Assembly: GCA_902765395.1 (NCBI GenBank)
Contig: CACWZP010000026.1
Coordinates: 1-63,868 of the forward strand
Length of the DNA stretch: 63,868 nt
Origin: an uncultured Eubacteriales bacterium
GTDB taxonomy: Bacteria > Bacillota > Clostridia > Christensenellales > Aristaeellaceae
Reading direction: 5' to 3'
The first letter of the stretch is position 1, and every line of letters starts with the position of its first letter. The notes below the pieces were generated by a model. The model saw nothing but the letters and a program-made list of their open reading frames with translations. It did no database searches and had not been told where the DNA came from. A program made the position numbers and the translations under genes. Shown here one piece after another: positions 63,605 through 63,868 of this stretch.

Positions 63605-63868
63605 TTTCGATACTCCTCATAGCACCACCGGGCGATTTCCCGGATCAGCGTCTCAGGCAGCGCACGATTCCAAGGAATGCGGATGGTGCCCTTGCTCACA
63701 TCGAAATCCTTGAGCGCTTCCGCGAACACCCTGGTCGCCTCGTCGCCCGGGTACAGGCCCAGATGCTTCTTCGACGCGGCGAAGTGGATGATGTTCCTGC
63801 CCTTCCAGTAGGTAGGCATGGACCAGGACATGCGCTCCTGCGCCTCCGGCAAGGTAGCTCGGAGGATG
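63601..63868 (-). CDS. DUF1801 family protein (5' end cut by window)
   Basis: At least 88 codons are visible; the frame continues through the window edge. MSWSMPTYWKGRNIIHFAASKKHLGLYP is characteristic of DUF1801/YdhG-like proteins (annotated elsewhere as iron chaperone-like), quoted here from the middle of the protein. The C terminus (REIARWCYEEYRK) is complete and overlaps the DUF2200 start. Confidence 0.85.
   Translation of the reverse strand, partial: ILRATLPEAQERMSWSMPTYWKGRNIIHFAASKKHLGLYPGDEATRVFAEALKDFDVSKGTIRIPWNRALPETLIREIARWCYEEYRK

Overview
The window looks like a chromosomal segment of a GC-rich anaerobic member of the Clostridia (Firmicutes). The evidence is the mix of a SAM-I riboswitch, a T-box leader and a CIRCE element, AGGAGG-type ribosome sites, frequent TTG/GTG starts, a SpoIVFA/SpoIVFB-like pair (spore-forming ancestry), the gene orders DUF2232-rplI-dnaB and mreBCD-mrdA-rodA-spoIVFA-spoIVFB, and a ferredoxin-dependent 2-oxoacid oxidoreductase. 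A Christensenellales/Oscillospirales-like gut or rumen lineage would fit, but that is inference; no rRNA gene is present and genus cannot be assigned. TGA is an ordinary stop codon here.

1-6.1 kb: a five-gene tRNA array (Leu-Gly-Gly-Gly-Lys, minus strand), a SAM-riboswitch-controlled metK, a DUF1292 protein, a secreted SIMPL protein, an ECF sigma/anti-sigma pair and a lone tRNA-Leu. 6.1-9.2 kb: a single-polypeptide MmeI-like restriction-modification enzyme between the tRNA-Leu and a MITE-like repeat. 9.2-19.1 kb: envelope and stress genes: an L,D-transpeptidase with peptidoglycan-binding repeats, a DUF3048 protein behind a palindromic operator candidate, a sorbitol/sorbose-type dehydrogenase, and an exonuclease III-xpaC-telA-lemA-TPM cluster divergent from an inositol monophosphatase.

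19.2-26.5 kb: a four-subunit 2-oxoacid:ferredoxin oxidoreductase of the VOR type with a P-loop partner, a broken DUF3472/InlB-repeat surface-protein gene and, in the opposite direction, a T-box leader (probable Ile specifier) controlling an HTH-cupin-acyl-CoA synthetase fusion that is split by a small deletion/frameshift. Together VOR and the synthetase could convert branched short-chain fatty acids to branched-chain amino acids under isoleucine-tRNA control. I regard this as the most interesting system in the window.

26.7-34.7 kb: GNAT, tagD, dnaB-rplI-DUF2232, a large HTH protein with novel Trp-rich helical repeats, and htpG with a CIRCE element placed upstream of its promoter. 34.9-44.4 kb: maf and the cell-shape cluster mreB-mreC-mreD-mrdA-rodA followed by spoIVFA/spoIVFB-like genes. 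Several of its gene junctions carry different hairpin or inverted-repeat families. 44.4-56.2 kb: YitT transporter, an HTH-TPR regulator overlapping a 65-codon gene, a DUF3343/cysteine-desulfurase/zinc-ribbon group possibly tied to sulfur or selenium handling, a peptidoglycan-binding secreted protein, dGTPase, Ogt, an NSS transporter with stand-alone trpB, and luxS.

56.3-63.9 kb: probable genomic island. It begins at a displaced 3' half of a tRNA-Pro gene, followed by a 5'-truncated tyrosine recombinase flanked by paired TATCCG arm-site-like repeats, a degenerate non-coding stretch, and accessory operons: TetR with a clear operator plus two membrane proteins, a secreted esterase with a Sel1-repeat protein, Rrf2 and cupin genes, and DUF2200/DUF1801 genes. 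The right edge cuts the last gene.
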